From: Gnetum montanum
Taxonomy: Eukaryota; Streptophyta; Gnetopsida; Gnetales; Gnetaceae
Direction: 5' to 3'
NCBI GenBank assembly: GCA_015680685.1
Contig: MNCI01003108.1
Location: forward strand, 1 to 64,000
Length of the DNA: 64,000 bases
Both the position numbers and the translations under genes were made by a program. This document shows, one piece after another, positions 10,742 through 23,502 of the stretch. The notes beneath the pieces were generated by a model. The model saw only the letters and a program-made list of their open reading frames with translations. It had not been told where the DNA came from and made no database searches. Every line of letters starts with the position of its first letter. The stretch's first letter is position 1.

Positions 10742-13640
10742 ATGGCACCCAAACAAAAGCATGAGCAAAAAGAAGAACCCTCAAAACCACAAGAGAAACA
10801 ACCCAGAGTTGGAAGGGACTAGCAGGAACAAGGCCAAGAACAATAAGAGCCATGCATCGGGACCTCTTCATGAGGAACCCGAAGTGGAATCTATTCGATA
10901 GATTCTAGAGGAAGAAGTACCTACTGAACAATCCCAATGAGGAAAAGCACCTAGACCTATGCCAAGGCTTGAGGTCACTTTAACTTAAGCTTTCCTAGAC
11001 ATCATCAAGTCCTGAGAAATCCAAAGATCAATTCTTCAAGAGATAAACTTTGGGCCATTTTTGGAAAAAGCTCCAAAGGATGTCATAACACAATTGCAAA
11101 TCTCTCCCATGTGGCCAGTCATCATGTCCAATGTGGAATGGTACATGGAAGAGACCTATCTCTTTTGGAGTAGCCAAAGGCTAGGGTCCATTGTAAAAAT
11201 CAAGGACATTCAAGTATCCTACTCAGCAAAGGCTATTACACAGGCACTAAGGTTGCCAAACATTGGAACACAATTGGCTAAAATATCAACAAAAGGTGAT
11301 CCTGAGGTCAAAAGGAAATGGACCCAGCAATGTTACAGGGTGGACCATAAGGAGTATGGTTTTCTTACACTGGAAGAGTGGATTTATTTCAAGATTATGG
11401 CCTATCACCTCAATCCAATGGTGAGGACAAGTAAGATGACTACTTTCTCCACCCAAGCATGCATTGCTCTGAGTAGGAAACTTCCCGTTAACCCTCCACA
11501 ATTGATTTATTTGGAGATTGAAAAGTGCTTTAAGGAGAAAAAATATGGAAGGAAAACCCTACCCTTTCCATGCCTTATCAATTTGCAAGAGGGAAGTATT
11601 ATTTACTATTCAAATGACACTCTTAGGCATGATCCCTTGGACTCATGGGTAGAAATCATGAAGGATAAGATGCCAACAACCACTCAAGAAGAGGAGTTGC
11701 CGTCGCCGCCACCCACGTAGAAGACAACACCAAAGGCCCATGCAGTCCTTAAGCATCTACATCAAATCCAAGAATAGCTCTTAAGCGAACAAGAGCAACA
11801 AGCAGGAATGAGTGGGGTGGATCCATCTATGTATTGACCAGCAATAAGTCACCTTATTGAGGTGGCCTAAACAATTAGTCAAATGGAGAGGGGTGGTCTC
11901 ATTTTCTCTACCCAAAGAACATAGCTGCCTTCAAGGGTTAGATCCCAATGCTTGAGAGGTGACAATATCACTAGCAACATACCATCTATTTCCAGAAATC
12001 TCTATGAATGTTACCACTTTCTTGGTGAGGTTGGAGGAAGGTGAAGAGGTAACTGTCTTGGTGATGTAGCATCAAGGGCAAGAGATAGTAGCAAAAGTGG
12101 GAGATAACCATGTAGCTAAAGCATTGAATGCATCCCTAGCATCTATACTAGATGTATCTACACTCCAAGACATGCAGACATCTTTAGGCATTGTCAATGA
12201 AAAATTGAACACAACCCAACACAAAAAAATTGTTGGAACAACTTGTAAGAATCAGGAAACTGACTCTAAACATCTTTGATCTTCTAGAGAACATCACTAA
12301 AACCCAATCGAAGCTATTGAATGGAAGGGGTAAATGCATCATTTAGAAGGGGCAACTAGAAATAGCCCAAGAGCAAAATCAATGCTTGGCCATAGAAGTT
12401 GCTAAACTTTATGCCCAACTTGCAGAACAAGCAATTTTCAGCTTGACAATGACAAAAGATGAAGCTATCAAACAACTTCAAGAATGGTTTTAAAAGACTA
12501 AGGATGAACCAATAATGGTCATCTTCAAACAATCTATTGCAGAAGTTAAAATGCACTCAATCAAAAAGGACTTGAATCAAATGTGCTAGGAGAATGAAGC
12601 ATTGACCATGCAAAATCATTGCCTATGAAATGTTTATGCTCAAAAAGATCAAATGCAAGAATTCATTCATCAACAGTAGGAGTAGCTTACCAAAGTCAAT
12701 ACTAAACTAAGGAAATTGGCCATGAAGAACTGCAATCTGTCAATGGAGGAGGTACACACCTTACGACAAAAGTCTGCCATCGAGATCACCACTTAGAAGA
12801 ATGAAGCTCTTAAATTTGAAAGAGTGAAAAATCACTATAGGGACCAGGTTGGCTTACAAAACGAAATTAATGAAAAAGAAATCCAAATGACAAAGGCTAA
12901 AGTGAATGAAGCCCTCCATCAACTCCAACAAGGAAGAGAAGTGTGGCAGTCCATCCTTGATGGGACTAATGCCTACAACAAAGTGGAGATCTACTTAAAT
13001 GAGTTGTAAATCGAAGAAATGACAAAGTATATGGAGTTGGCCAACCTCTGTTATGAAAACCTAGTAATGTTGACAACTGGACGATCATGGTTGGAATTTG
13101 AGAAATAGATGGCTAGCTTGTATCTACTATATGAGGCCAAATTCAAACACCACAAGGACACTAAGCAAAAGCTTGAGACTGCTAACGCTGAACTCAAAGT
13201 TCTCAAAGGGCAATTCATAGATCAATGATCTAGCACTGAGGACCTAGCCAGATGAATGAATAACTACCATGATCTAAATAACATATTAAGAATGTTCAAC
13301 ATTAAACACAAACAGTTAGCTATCTGGTTCATAAATGTCAAGAAGTTGTTTCCAATGATCGTGTGTCCTTGGGATGTGCCCATTCCAACCCACATTAGCA
13401 AAGCTGTGTGAATTGTGCATGATCCTAGGAGTAAGGAGGAGAAAATGAAGCACTAATAGATGCCTTCTGCCTCTCGTTTAAAGTTGCAGCAGCAAAAGAA
13501 CAACCGCAACCACCTACACCATCGCTAGTGCATGAAGCTAGTGAAGGTCCCTCAAAGCCTTAAGAACCACCATCGCCTAGGACAATTTGATTTTTTCCAA
13601 CAAGCTTCACACCATCAAGGAACATGTTGTCTAATTTTTA
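10742..13640 (+). pseudogene. Third ORF in env position: plant-transposon-like domain plus coiled coil, element 3
   Basis: Begins MAPKQKHEQ (Lys/Gln/Glu-rich head), then a globular domain about 11020-11720 with the longest open stretch 11061-11720. Landmarks are MWPVIMSNVEWYMEET, VKIKDIQVSYSAKAITQAL and LTLEEWIYFKI. The pattern (V-x-I-x3-x-V-x-x-S-x3-I-x2-AL-x-LPN) recalls the putative plant transposon protein domain found in Athila ORFs. A Gln/Glu/Lys-rich, probably coiled-coil part follows (about 12040-13230), then a block with CPWDVP (about 13366). Element 4 has the same protein at 25016-27740. No signal peptide or membrane segment is seen, so it does not look like an envelope. Many stops and some frame changes break it. 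Confidence 0.65.
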
Positions 13641-13820
13641 AAGAGTTGTGTCATGGTGTTTAATTTTGTGTCCTAAAAACCATCATTTTTGTAATGTGTT
13701 GATCCGTACACCCGAGCACTCTATCTTTTGTCAAAGTTAGTCAGTTGTTTTGTTCAAGAAAAATTAATCAACAATCCCATACCTTTCCAATTTTGTAAAC
13801 TAACTCAAGGATGAGTTTTC

Positions 13821-13837
13821 ATTTAGTCGTGAGGGTA
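13821..13837 (+). other. Polypurine tract, element 3
   Basis: ATTTAGTCGTGAGGGTA lies directly before the LTR start at 13838. Confidence 0.7.
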
Positions 13838-14733
13838 TGATAGATCATCATTGGTTGGCTACGTTAATGAGGCCTCGTCAATGCAATCAACCACGTTGAT
13901 GAGGCCTCGTTGATGAGGCCCCATTGACACATCTCATCCTACATTGACAAGGCCCCATCGACACAGTGTTTTTCTGTCACCTATAAATACGTGCCTTCCA
14001 ACTACATTTATGGTAATCTAGATTTCAGCAGTAATGAAGCTCTTGCATTTTTTCTATTCGAAAGTTAAAATTTTTTCAGGCATTATTGTACCTAAGCACG
14101 ATAGTGTGTGCAGCAATAAAGACGAGCTTTCTAATAAACCTTGCAACACTTTGAATAGATTAGCTCTTTTATTTATGCATTCAATGTTTTAAATTATTTG
14201 TTAATTATTCTCAATTATTTCACAAATATTTTCCAACAATTGAGTTAATGAGGTTATTAAGCTAGATAAATTAAATACATAAGTACGATCACTTCAAGTG
14301 TAACACATATTTGCTTGGTAATCCCAGCAATGTTATTTCTTAGTACACCCAGTAGCATAGCACTTGGTCACCCAGTAGTAGATACATGGGTTCAGGACGT
14401 GTACAAAAAGTGGGAACGGATACTTATGTTAGGATCAGTTAAATGTTAGTAAATTAGTTAATTTAGATTAGTTAATCAAGTTACTTTTATCCATATTTGA
14501 GCATTGATCTATAAAACATAAAAAATGATAAAAATAAAATACCTCAATTACACTTAACCATACCATGAATGTCACAAGTGTAATTGGGAAGACAACAATT
14601 GACCTTAAAGCTAGATTCACTTCCTAAAGGGCTAGTGCACTGAAAACGATGAAGTCCATGGAATTCAACTGGATTGTGCATGAACGCTTTGTGATTCATA
14701 TGGTTGGGCATAGGGGTACCTCACAACTCATCA
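13838..14733 (+). repeat. 3' LTR of element 3
   Basis: 896 bp, starts TGATAGATCATCA and ends CTCATCA. U3 is built of TGATGAGGCCTCGT palindromic units (13855-13975) instead of GATATC. TATAAATA lies at 13982-13989 and AATAAA at 14115-14120. Its last 191 bases match 2116-2306. Confidence 0.85.
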
Positions 14734-14950
14734 GGTACCAAATCTTGTGCTGCAAAATATTTTGAATTTTCAAGGATTGTTGTTTCCTTACATATTCCTA
14801 TACTCTTTCAAATTTTATTCTTTTTGTATTGAATTAACTAATTTTAAGTTTGGTACTAAATCTTGTGTTACAAAATATTTTGAATTTTCATGGATTTTTC
14901 TTTCCATACATACTCCCATGCCCTTTTGAATTATATTCATTATGCATTGT
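14734..14950 (+). repeat. Tandem duplication, unit about 118 bp
   Basis: Two diverged units start GGTACCAAATCTTGTG (14734) and GGTACTAAATCTTGTG (14852). Element 3 ends exactly at the first base of unit 1. Confidence 0.75.
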
Positions 14951-15010
14951 AATAAGAAGATATAAAAATAAAGGCCATAGATTGCTTGGAACAAATATGT
15001 TAGTATTATA

Positions 15011-15180
15011 GATGAAATATTATTTGGCATTACACATAGGCTCTTCTTGGAATGTTATGGATGAAATATTATTTAGCATTACACATAGGCTCTTCTTGGA
15101 ATGTTATGGATGAAATATTATTTAGCATTACTAATAAGCTCTCCTTGTAGTGTTATGGACGAAATATTATTTAGCGTTAC
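15011..15180 (+). repeat. Minisatellite, 49-bp unit, about 3.5 copies
   Basis: Units beginning GATGAAATATTATTT start at 15011, 15060, 15109 and 15158 (last one GACGAAAT). The first two are nearly identical; the third has decayed. Confidence 0.85.
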
Positions 15181-16220
15181 CGATCTATAATTGGTAGTTG
15201 GCCTCTTGGCCAAAAATAATTAATCTTGTTATCTTATATAGTGTTGAATTTTGTGTAGTACAAAAGAGGCATGAACAAAAAATTAATGTGGTAGAAATGC
15301 AAATGCTTAGATAAATATTGAATGTTACTAAAAGAGATAAAGTACACAATAGTAACATTAAATAAAGACACAAAGTAGCTTCTATTTTAAATACATTATA
15401 GAAATGACATCTTAGATGTTTTGGACTTATGAAAAGGAGATTAGATAATGAGCCTATAAAAAAAATATTGCTACATTATTGTTTTGGAAAATCCACTAAA
15501 ATAAAAACAAAAAGTGATATGGCAATAAACAATTGAAGATTATATGAAGAAACTACAAATAATCAAATATTTAGCTCTTCATAAGTGTGAATGGTAAAAA
15601 ATAACTCATTTAATCAACCACATTTAATTAGGACAAGGCTAGAATGATGATGATGATGAAGAAATTGACATAAAACATGTAGCCAAGAAACAAAAAGTAA
15701 AACCCATATCCACTTACACCCAACCATCATCACCATCAACAATAACATCTCTAGACACTAACACCCTACATTTAGTATATCATATGTCGAAAGGTTGATA
15801 TGCATACATTCACATATTTATTATTAGATGTAATTCCATTCCAAAGTATAACCTTGCAAGGATTTCCATTATCATTTTCACCTATTACATCATATATCCA
15901 TTGGTTCAAGTGACCTAGTCCCAGTTGTCATAAAACCATTAAGCATTTTTTGAATCATAGGCTAATAGGTTTGTTCCAAAAAAATCTCTCTCTCCAATGG
16001 TAAAAGTTACCACTTCAAGAGCCATAGTAAGGCCTTATAAGATGGGAAAAACATAAGATTATTAAGGTTTCTTTCTTACCAATTCATCATTTTCTTTCAT
16101 GTTAGCTGCATCACAATGAGGTATTAAAGACTCTTGATTTGAAAGCTCTAAGTTATGGATTCAATTTTCATGAGCAATGTTGAATTATAAAGTTCTACTT
16201 TGACTATATATCTTGAGGTG
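15181..16220. other. AT-rich flank without supported gene
   Basis: Left flank of element 4. Only short frames with frequent stops are present, plus a GATGAT run near 15650. The last five bases (aggtg, 16216-16220) are the left target duplication of element 4. Confidence 0.5.
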
Positions 16221-17129
16221 TGATAAATCATATTTTGATTAACTATGATATTGGGCATCTGATATCGAAGCCATGATATTAGATCCTTGATATCAAGGCA
16301 CAAGCTATGATGTTGGATATCTAATGTCGTAGACACATGTAGGCCTATAAATATGACACTTAGGCACATGATCCAAACAACAATTTCATTACAACCTTAG
16401 AAAAACTCTATCAATTTTTTTTCTTTATTTTAGTACTAGAATTTGGCAATGTATGTCCACATTGTGGTGTGAAGTGATTGTACAAAGTCTTTATTCAAGC
16501 ATCTTATACTTGGACACAAGTGTGAATGGTAATAAAGATTGAGATTACTTTTCACCATTGCAGCATCCACTTAGTTTTTACTATTTACTTAGAACAACGT
16601 TTACTATTTTCACTTAGTCTACTGATTACTATTTTCTTAGTTACTATCTACTTGCCATGAACTTTACTTTTACTATTGTCAAGCGGAATGGATACAATTG
16701 ATTCCGAGCGTAACATGTGATCATTTGATAATCTAGTAGTATTATCGCTTGGTTCGCCTCGTAGCAAAGTACTTGGCAATCCTAGTAATGATTACATTAG
16801 TCCAAGATGTGTGCGAAGAGTTAAGCATATATGTCCATCACCTAGGCCAAATTAGATTCCTTTGTTGTTTACTTAGACATAGAAACCACTTTCATTTACC
16901 TTGTGTTTACTAGGAGTAAAATGGCCCATGCAACATCAGTTATCATACACCTCATTATGAGTTAAACCATATGCATTGATTTTTACTATCTCACATGGGA
17001 AGATAATAATCATGAACTCAAAACAATTACTAGAATAATCACATTGCCTTGTCTACAGAGTTCAATTAGGCTACGCATGAACACTCATATCTCATATGGT
17101 TGGGTGTTGGATTACTCCACTGCTCATCA
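16221..17129 (+). repeat. 5' LTR of element 4
   Basis: 909 bp, TGATAAAT...CTCATCA. U3 has GATATCGAAG and related GATATC units (16250-16330). TATAAATA is at 16346-16353 and AATAAA at 16531-16536. Confidence 0.9.
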
Positions 17130-17150
17130 TTAGCATCATTGTCAATGACA
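17130..17150 (+). other. Decayed primer-binding site, element 4
   Basis: TTAGCATCATTGTCAATGAC stands where the other elements have TTGGCGCCATTGCCAGGGAC. Position and partial match fit a worn tRNA-Asp site. Confidence 0.6.
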
Positions 17151-17275
17151 GGTTAATTTATGCTTAGTAATTTATTTTCCAAAGTTCATTGTATCAGAAA
17201 ACCAAAGTCAAAATCTTAATTTTCAATAAACCCAAACAAGTTATGCATACTTAACTAGCATTTTAAATCACAAAC

Positions 17276-19780
17276 ATGGCCTCAAAAAAAGATACATCAT
17301 CACCTATTAAAGAGATAAGAAGGAGTAATGATAGAATCAGTGATGAAGAAGAATGGGGGATGCAAATACAAAAAAGAATCACATATGTTCATACTGATCC
17401 TTATCATCTAGATTTCACTTTCATATTCTATCAAGATAGTCAAATGAAGTGGAGAGATATACAAGGCAACATTGTCTTGCCTCTAGAATGTGTAGCATTT
17501 ACCATGCTTTAAATTTCCTTAAGGGAATGAATTTGAACCAAATCAAGGAAGGGTATCATGTGACTAAGCACATGACTAGGTCGTATGAAGCCACAAAGGA
17601 GCAAATGAGGAGAAATGCTTCCATGAAAATTAAACATGTACATAACAAAGGAAAGCAAGTCAACACTTTTGTTATCTTGGAGGAACTTGATGCTGATACA
17701 GTCATCATAGAACAACTCCACCAAAATCATGCAGAGCCTTCAAAAACACCTATCATTAGACTAGAAGAACCTATCAAAGTTTAAATCCAATTTACCCTAG
17801 CAGAGACACCTAAGAGGGAGGCAATCAACTCATGATATAAGCACAACTCAAGGTCAAGAGTATCTACAAGATCCCACAAAGACGAATACAGGATTCATGA
17901 AAGGAGAACAAGCTAGTAACGTTCTCCTACTGACTCATCCTCATCCTCATGATCATCAAAGGACTCTGATAGGAAGCGACCAAGACACAAAGATTATGAT
18001 AGGGAAGAAAGGAGGAATCATGATCATTATGACCAACATTCAAAACATTATGATTTAGAAGATGAAGAGTACAAATAAAGAAGATATAGGGATCAAAGGA
18101 AGGATCAGGAAAGGCATGAACATAGAAGGAGGCATCACTACAATAGAGCACATGAACCTGATCAAGATAATAAACCCCTAATGGCAACCCATAGTATGAC
18201 CAACATCCAGGAAGCCATTCACATCCCAGCCAGGCACATGAGGGATAGTTGAATCAAATAGCTAGACATGAACAATATGCCTAGATTTGAAGGTGGCTAT
18301 AATGTTGATCCACAACATCACCTTCAAGCTTTCTACAATGCCTGCATCCTAAAAAATGTTGAAAGTGATTGAAAAAAATTAAAGTTATTTCCTAGAATAC
18401 TTGTGAAGGAGGTGGAGAGCTTGTATAGGTCACTAGAACCTGAATTAATTAGATGTTAAATTGCCATGCTCAAACTCTTCAATGATAAATATTAGACCTA
18501 TTCATGAGTGTCCAACTTAAGAAAACAAATCCAAGGATGGAAGTAAGGGACTCATGAGATCCTTGATGCAGCAATGGGTAGATACTATTCACTATTACAT
18601 AAATGCCCAAACCATAGATTTTCACGAAGGGAATAGCTCATGCACATTGTAGATGGGTTGTAGAGCAAAACCAGAGAAGCTCTTAGGATTCACACTGAAG
18701 GAAATTATTATAAATCATTGTCCCATCACATCCAAAGACTAATCAACCAAGTGGAAAAGGAGGAAGGTAAGCTAAGAAAGAGGAAATCAGCTAAAGAGTA
18801 CAATAGAGATCCATCAACCAAACAAAGAGATGCATGAGTCTACGATACACAATAAGAGGAAACCTTGGATTAGGTTATCCAAAAAAAGACTCTACCAATC
18901 CAGAAATATTTAAGTAACATTGGAACCAAAGTAGTGAAAATATGGGATTCCATTGATGAAAAATTTCCAACTTCATTAAAGATTGTGGAGGAAAGAACTA
19001 CGAAAACCTTTGGAAAAGGAAAAGACAAGGAAAAATAAAGAGTTTGGATGAAAAGGAAAAGCTACTTTAGTGGCTGAGTGTACAAACACCAGCTCCATAG
19101 ATGAGAAAGGTTGCACTGTGTATTAGTATGAACATCCCAAGGGATGTTGCCCAATCATGGCACATCTGCAAGAGATAGGGGCATATGCATTCAATCCCAA
19201 ATTTGTTAAAAGAAAGATGTCCAAATAGTTACTTTATCCTCAAGGTAACTACCAAAAAAACCTCCAACCAATGCATTATCCTAGTGGAGCCTTACCATAG
19301 CTGCAAAAGCACTACTATCAGTAGTGGCAATAGCCTCAATCATGGGCTATGCCACCACCTTGCCAACAATATCCATACAAGAAACTAGATTCATATGGAT
19401 ATTTCGCTCAACATCCAATATCGCTTAGTAATGCAACTGTTCAGATCCCACAATACTATCCAGCAAAATACCATAAATCAATGCCGCCAAGGACAAATCC
19501 AAACTCATATGTGCATCCACCAATAGTTGGTCATTGTAATTAGCACTTAAATCCTCTATTACTAGTGCCACCTCTTTTTATGTAGGGGGGGAATTTTTTT
19601 CACAACCATAACAAAAGAATGCTACCATGGTGGTCAATATGCATGAGGAGAGGGTTACCTATGAGCCTCAACCCAAGAAACAATTGTTCTTCAAAACAAG
19701 TCCAAAAAAGACTCAATGGATGGGGAATATGCCTACTTCCACCCCATCTACATCAAGTCCTTCTCAACACAGTAAGCTTC
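17276..19780 (+). pseudogene. gag: gag, element 4 (broken)
   Basis: Starts MASKKDTSSP (17276), which is the first ATG ahead of the conserved N-terminal block (YHLDFTFIFYQDSQ and GNIVLPLE, 17395-17512). After a charged low-complexity stretch, the capsid core runs from about 18180 (MNNMPRFEGGYN) to 18860, with the LRKQIQGWK motif near 18515. The zinc-knuckle relic (about 19105-19155) has YEHPKGCCPIM, with the second Cys changed to Tyr and a stop behind it. The tail has MPPPCQQYPY (about 19348). Stops are frequent. It is the most diverged gag in the window. Confidence 0.75.
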
Positions 19781-19899
19781 TAACCTCATCATAATCAAAT
19801 GTCACAATTATCATTCTCACTCAAACAATAACTCATTGAATTAAGGCAAGGGCTTTCCAATAGAAGATAACTAATCCAGGAAGTCCCTTGGTTTATCTC

Positions 19900-20310
19900 C
19901 AAGTAGCAAGATAAAAACCATGCAAAGCTCTAATAGATTCTGGGTCCAAAGTAAACCTGATATCTCAATACATGTATCAGCCCTAAAACCTACCATCACT
20001 AAAGAAAAGTAACATTCTCTTAAAGCTTGTGGACTAGTCAATCATAATTCCACTTGGACAAGTGAATGATGTGATTACTACCATCAGTGGTTGGTCTTAC
20101 CCTACTAATTTTCTAGTTATTCACATGGGAAAAAACAAGGGAGAATTCCCAATTATCATGGGAAGAGCTTGGCTTAGCACCATGGATACTAAGCTTGGAA
20201 TTCATGATTTTTCCTTGGAAATTTGTAAGGAAGATGAGGCTAGAATCATACAACGATGAAGAGTTCAATGTATCACATACAATGATAATGAATGCAATAT
20301 GCAAAGAATC
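19900..20310 (+). pseudogene. Retropepsin-like protease, element 4
   Basis: The catalytic DSGS is intact here (19936-19947), unlike in element 3. The flap and C-terminal half (20062-20259) have ITTISGWSYPTNFLVI and FPIIMGRAWL. A TAA stands at the same site (QP*NLP) where elements 3, 5 and 6 have TAG. Confidence 0.75.
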
Positions 20311-20559
20311 TAGGCTATCAAATGAGAGGAGACTAAGGCATGTAATAGATGTGTAGAAACAATGTGTATGAAAAATATCTATATGCAGCAACCACCCAAC
20401 AAGAGGGCATCAAATGGCTAATTAAAAGTGAAGAAATTCAATCCAACAAGTACATGGAATCAGAGAACAAATCATCAGTACCTACACTGCAGAAATAGAT
20501 AAGTTAGAATAGTTAAGGAAAGGATACTCCTACCCTCAAAATAATCAGGAAGAAGAAAT

Positions 20560-22110
20560 AGACTGGGGATACTTGGAGATCCTAGACACAATGAACCCAA
20601 AAGCGCTAGAATTTAAAGCCCTACCAACAATACTAGAATATGCATTTTTGAACAACAAAAAGCCAATGATTATCAATGCCAACCTAGATAAAGAACAAAA
20701 AGAAAACTGCTGGAAGTGCTTAACAGATGGCCTACAACATTCATGTGGTCTTATGATGAGATCACAGAAATTGATCCATGAATTTGTCAACACCAAATCT
20801 ATACTAATCCTATAGTGAAACCAAAATGCCAAACTTAACGAAGATTAAACCCTAAACTAAAGGAGGTAGTCAAGCAAGAACTGGAGAAATTACTAAAGGC
20901 AAGATTCATCTATCTTATTATGAATAGTAAATGGATCAATTCTTTAGTGATAGTTCCAAAGAAGAGGATGTAAGTGACACATCTGTATTGATTTTTGGAT
21001 GTTGAATTTAACCACATTTAACGATTACTTCGCACTACTATTTATTGATCAAGTCTTGGACACAATTTTAGGACATGACTATTACAATTTTCTAGATGGG
21101 TACAACAAATACAATCAAATTTGCATTGCACCTGAAGACCAAGAGAAAACCACATTTACTAGTCCATGGGGAATGCTTGCTTATAGATAGATGCCTTTTG
21201 ATCTATGCAATGCACCAACAACCTTCCAGAGGTTGGTACTAAGTATCTTCTAGAAGAAGATAAGTAATGTTGTTGAAGTATTTATGGATAATTTTTCAAT
21301 GTATAGGCTAGATTTCAAACAAGCACTAGATTGGTTGGAACTAGTACTTAAAAGATGTGTTGAAACCAATCTAAAGCTCAATTGGTAGAAGAGCCATCTC
21401 ATGTTCCAAGAAGGAATAGTGCAAGGACATAAAATCTTCCATAAGGGTATTGAGGTAGATCCCGAAAAGATCAAATTCATCTAAAATATCACTCAATAAT
21501 CACAAATAGTGAAAGATATAAGATCCTTTTTAAGTCACACAAGATACTATAGAAGGTTCATTGAAAACTGTTCAAAGATAGCCAAACCTCTTGTAGAACT
21601 CATGAAGAAGGATGCACCCTTCGAGTGGACTAAATCATGTGAAAAGGCATTCAAAGCCTTGAAACATAAATTAGTAGAGACACCAATCCTCTAAGCCTCA
21701 TATTGATCAAGACCTTTTCATATCATGACCGATGCTTCCAACTATGCACTTGATGCAGTACTAACACAACATGATGATCAAAAAAGACCATTCTACATAC
21801 ACTATGCTAGCAGGAGCATCACCAAAGCATAATTAAATTACACCACAATTGAAAATGAGTTTATGTCTATGGTGTATGTGCTTAAATTCAAACATTATGT
21901 GCTCAGTTACCAAATCTATGTCCATACCGATCATAGTGCCATCCAATTTCTTATGAACAAACCAATGGTTAGTCCTAGAGTGATAAGATGGCTTATGCTT
22001 CTTCAAGAGTTTGACATTACAATGATTAATAAGAAAGGAATAAAAAATGTAATATATGATCATCAATCAAGATTGAAATGGGATTTAAACAATCGAGTGG
22101 AACCTTTATC
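20560..22110 (+). pseudogene. Reverse transcriptase and RNase H, element 4
   Basis: RT landmarks are LNPKLKEVVKQELEKLL (about 20848), FIDQVLDTILGHDYYNFLDG (about 21040) and FTSPWGMLAYR. The catalytic box is FMDN (21281-21292), a D-to-N loss. RNase H keeps the first Asp (TDAS, about 21730), the ENEFMSMVYVLKF helix and HTDHSAIQF (about 21920). From 20573 to 22174 one frame is kept apart from stops. The joint to the protease is shifted. Confidence 0.85.
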
Positions 22111-22229
22111 AAACCCTGACAAGGATCTATTTATTAGAATAGTAAAGGCTAAAGATTTAATAGGGAAGCCATGAACCATAGAGTACCTAACTCATCTAAT
22201 AACACAAGAGATTTTTATTGAATGGAGTA

Positions 22230-23502
22230 GAAAACAATGTGAGAAATTCCTTCATAGAGAAAAACATTACATGGAAATCAATGAAAGTTTGTACAAGATC
22301 TATGCAGATGGGCTTGTTCAATGATATGTGTCAGATTGTGACCAAGAGAGAGTTTTACAGGATGCCCATGAAGGCCCATGGGGTGGCCACTACGTAGGGT
22401 GTACAAAAACACTCAAACTACTGATGGTAGGCTACTTTTGGCCTACTTTATTCAAAGATATCCATATTTTCACACAATCTTGTGAATGTTGCCAAAGACA
22501 TGGAGAAATTACTACCATGTATGAAGGGCCACAACACTAGATATAGCCATTAGAGCCTTTTGAAATCTAGGGAATTGATTTTATGGGGTCCATTCAACCG
22601 ATGTCAAACGAAAAAGTATATATTATTGTGACTATGGATTACTATACAAAGTCGACAGAGGCAATAGCAATAAAAGATTATACATCAAAGATAGCTGTCA
22701 AATGTTTCCGAAAACACATGGTGAACAAATTTAGAGTACTAAGAATGCTTATATCAGATAATGAGACTCACTTCATCGATGCTACCTTTAAGAAACTCAT
22801 GCAACAACTTGGGGTAAATCATAAGCTAACAACACCATATCATCCCCAAGCAAATGATCAAGCTGAAGTCACTAACCTTGAAATTACTAGAACACTCATT
22901 AGGATGGTTAGTAGGTTTAGATGGGATTGGAATACTAAATTAAACGATGCTCTATGGGCCTATAGGACATCCTGGAAACTAGCTATAGGATACATACTAT
23001 ATGAGTTAGTCTATGGCAAACTGCCAACACTTCCAATCCAAGTAGAGCTTCACACTTTAGCTATTACCAGTGAACTAGATCTTAATCTACGTTTAGCTTA
23101 GAAGGAACATCTAATGAACCTAAATCTTCTAGATGAAAATTGGCTAGTAGCACTTATGGGTAGTGAGGTTCATAAGTATTATTCCAAACTTAGACATAAT
23201 TCATAAATAAAGAATGTAACCATACAACTAGGTGACAAGGTCCTTTATTGTAATCCTAGTCATTTACCCAAAAAAGCTAAATTGTAGACACTTTGGAAGG
23301 GACCATACATTGTGCAAGCCACTTATCCATCTTGTGCCTTACATATTCACCATCCATCTAATCCACATAAGCTTATCATTGTTAATATCTAACAAGTCAA
23401 ACCATATTATGAATATTCAAAAGAGTCTGCCCAACCTACCCATAGTCTTCTCCTTATTCTATCTTCCATTTACTTGATCTTAATAATAGTCGTGGGGTAG
23501 TC
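22230..23502 (+). pseudogene. Integrase, element 4
   Basis: Best preserved integrase of the window. The HHCC finger is complete (HEGPWGGH and CECC, 22328-22500). The catalytic triad is present: Asp in VTMDYYTK, Asp in ISDNETHF (codon 22757-22759) and Glu in DQAEVTN. The longest open part is 22583-23101. The C-terminal part carries LWKGPYIVQATY (about 23298) and ends near 23500. Stops at 22540-22570 and behind 23099 still break it. Confidence 0.85.

Larger units (their letters stand above)
2116..14733 (+). mobile_element. Element 3: Athila-like retrotransposon with gag, pol and third ORF
   Basis: Order: LTR tail, tRNA-Asp primer site, gag, protease, RT, RNase H, integrase, about 2 kb noncoding, long ORF in the env position, PPT, 3' LTR. 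This order, the primer and the protease sequence fit the Athila lineage. The front of the 5' LTR was displaced to the left by element 2. All coding parts are broken by stops, although pol from 5175 to 8642 keeps one frame. The U3 of its 3' LTR has GAGGCCTC palindromes in place of GATATC, so it is a distinct subfamily. Confidence 0.85.

Noticed and set aside
10742-13640. Third ORF as a retroviral envelope gene
   Set aside because: No signal peptide, membrane anchor or glycosylation-rich ectodomain can be seen; the sequence is hydrophilic with coiled-coil character.
15011-15180. Regular 49-bp repeats as a possible CRISPR-like array
   Set aside because: The units are head to tail without spacers, and the setting is a plant genome; it is a minisatellite.
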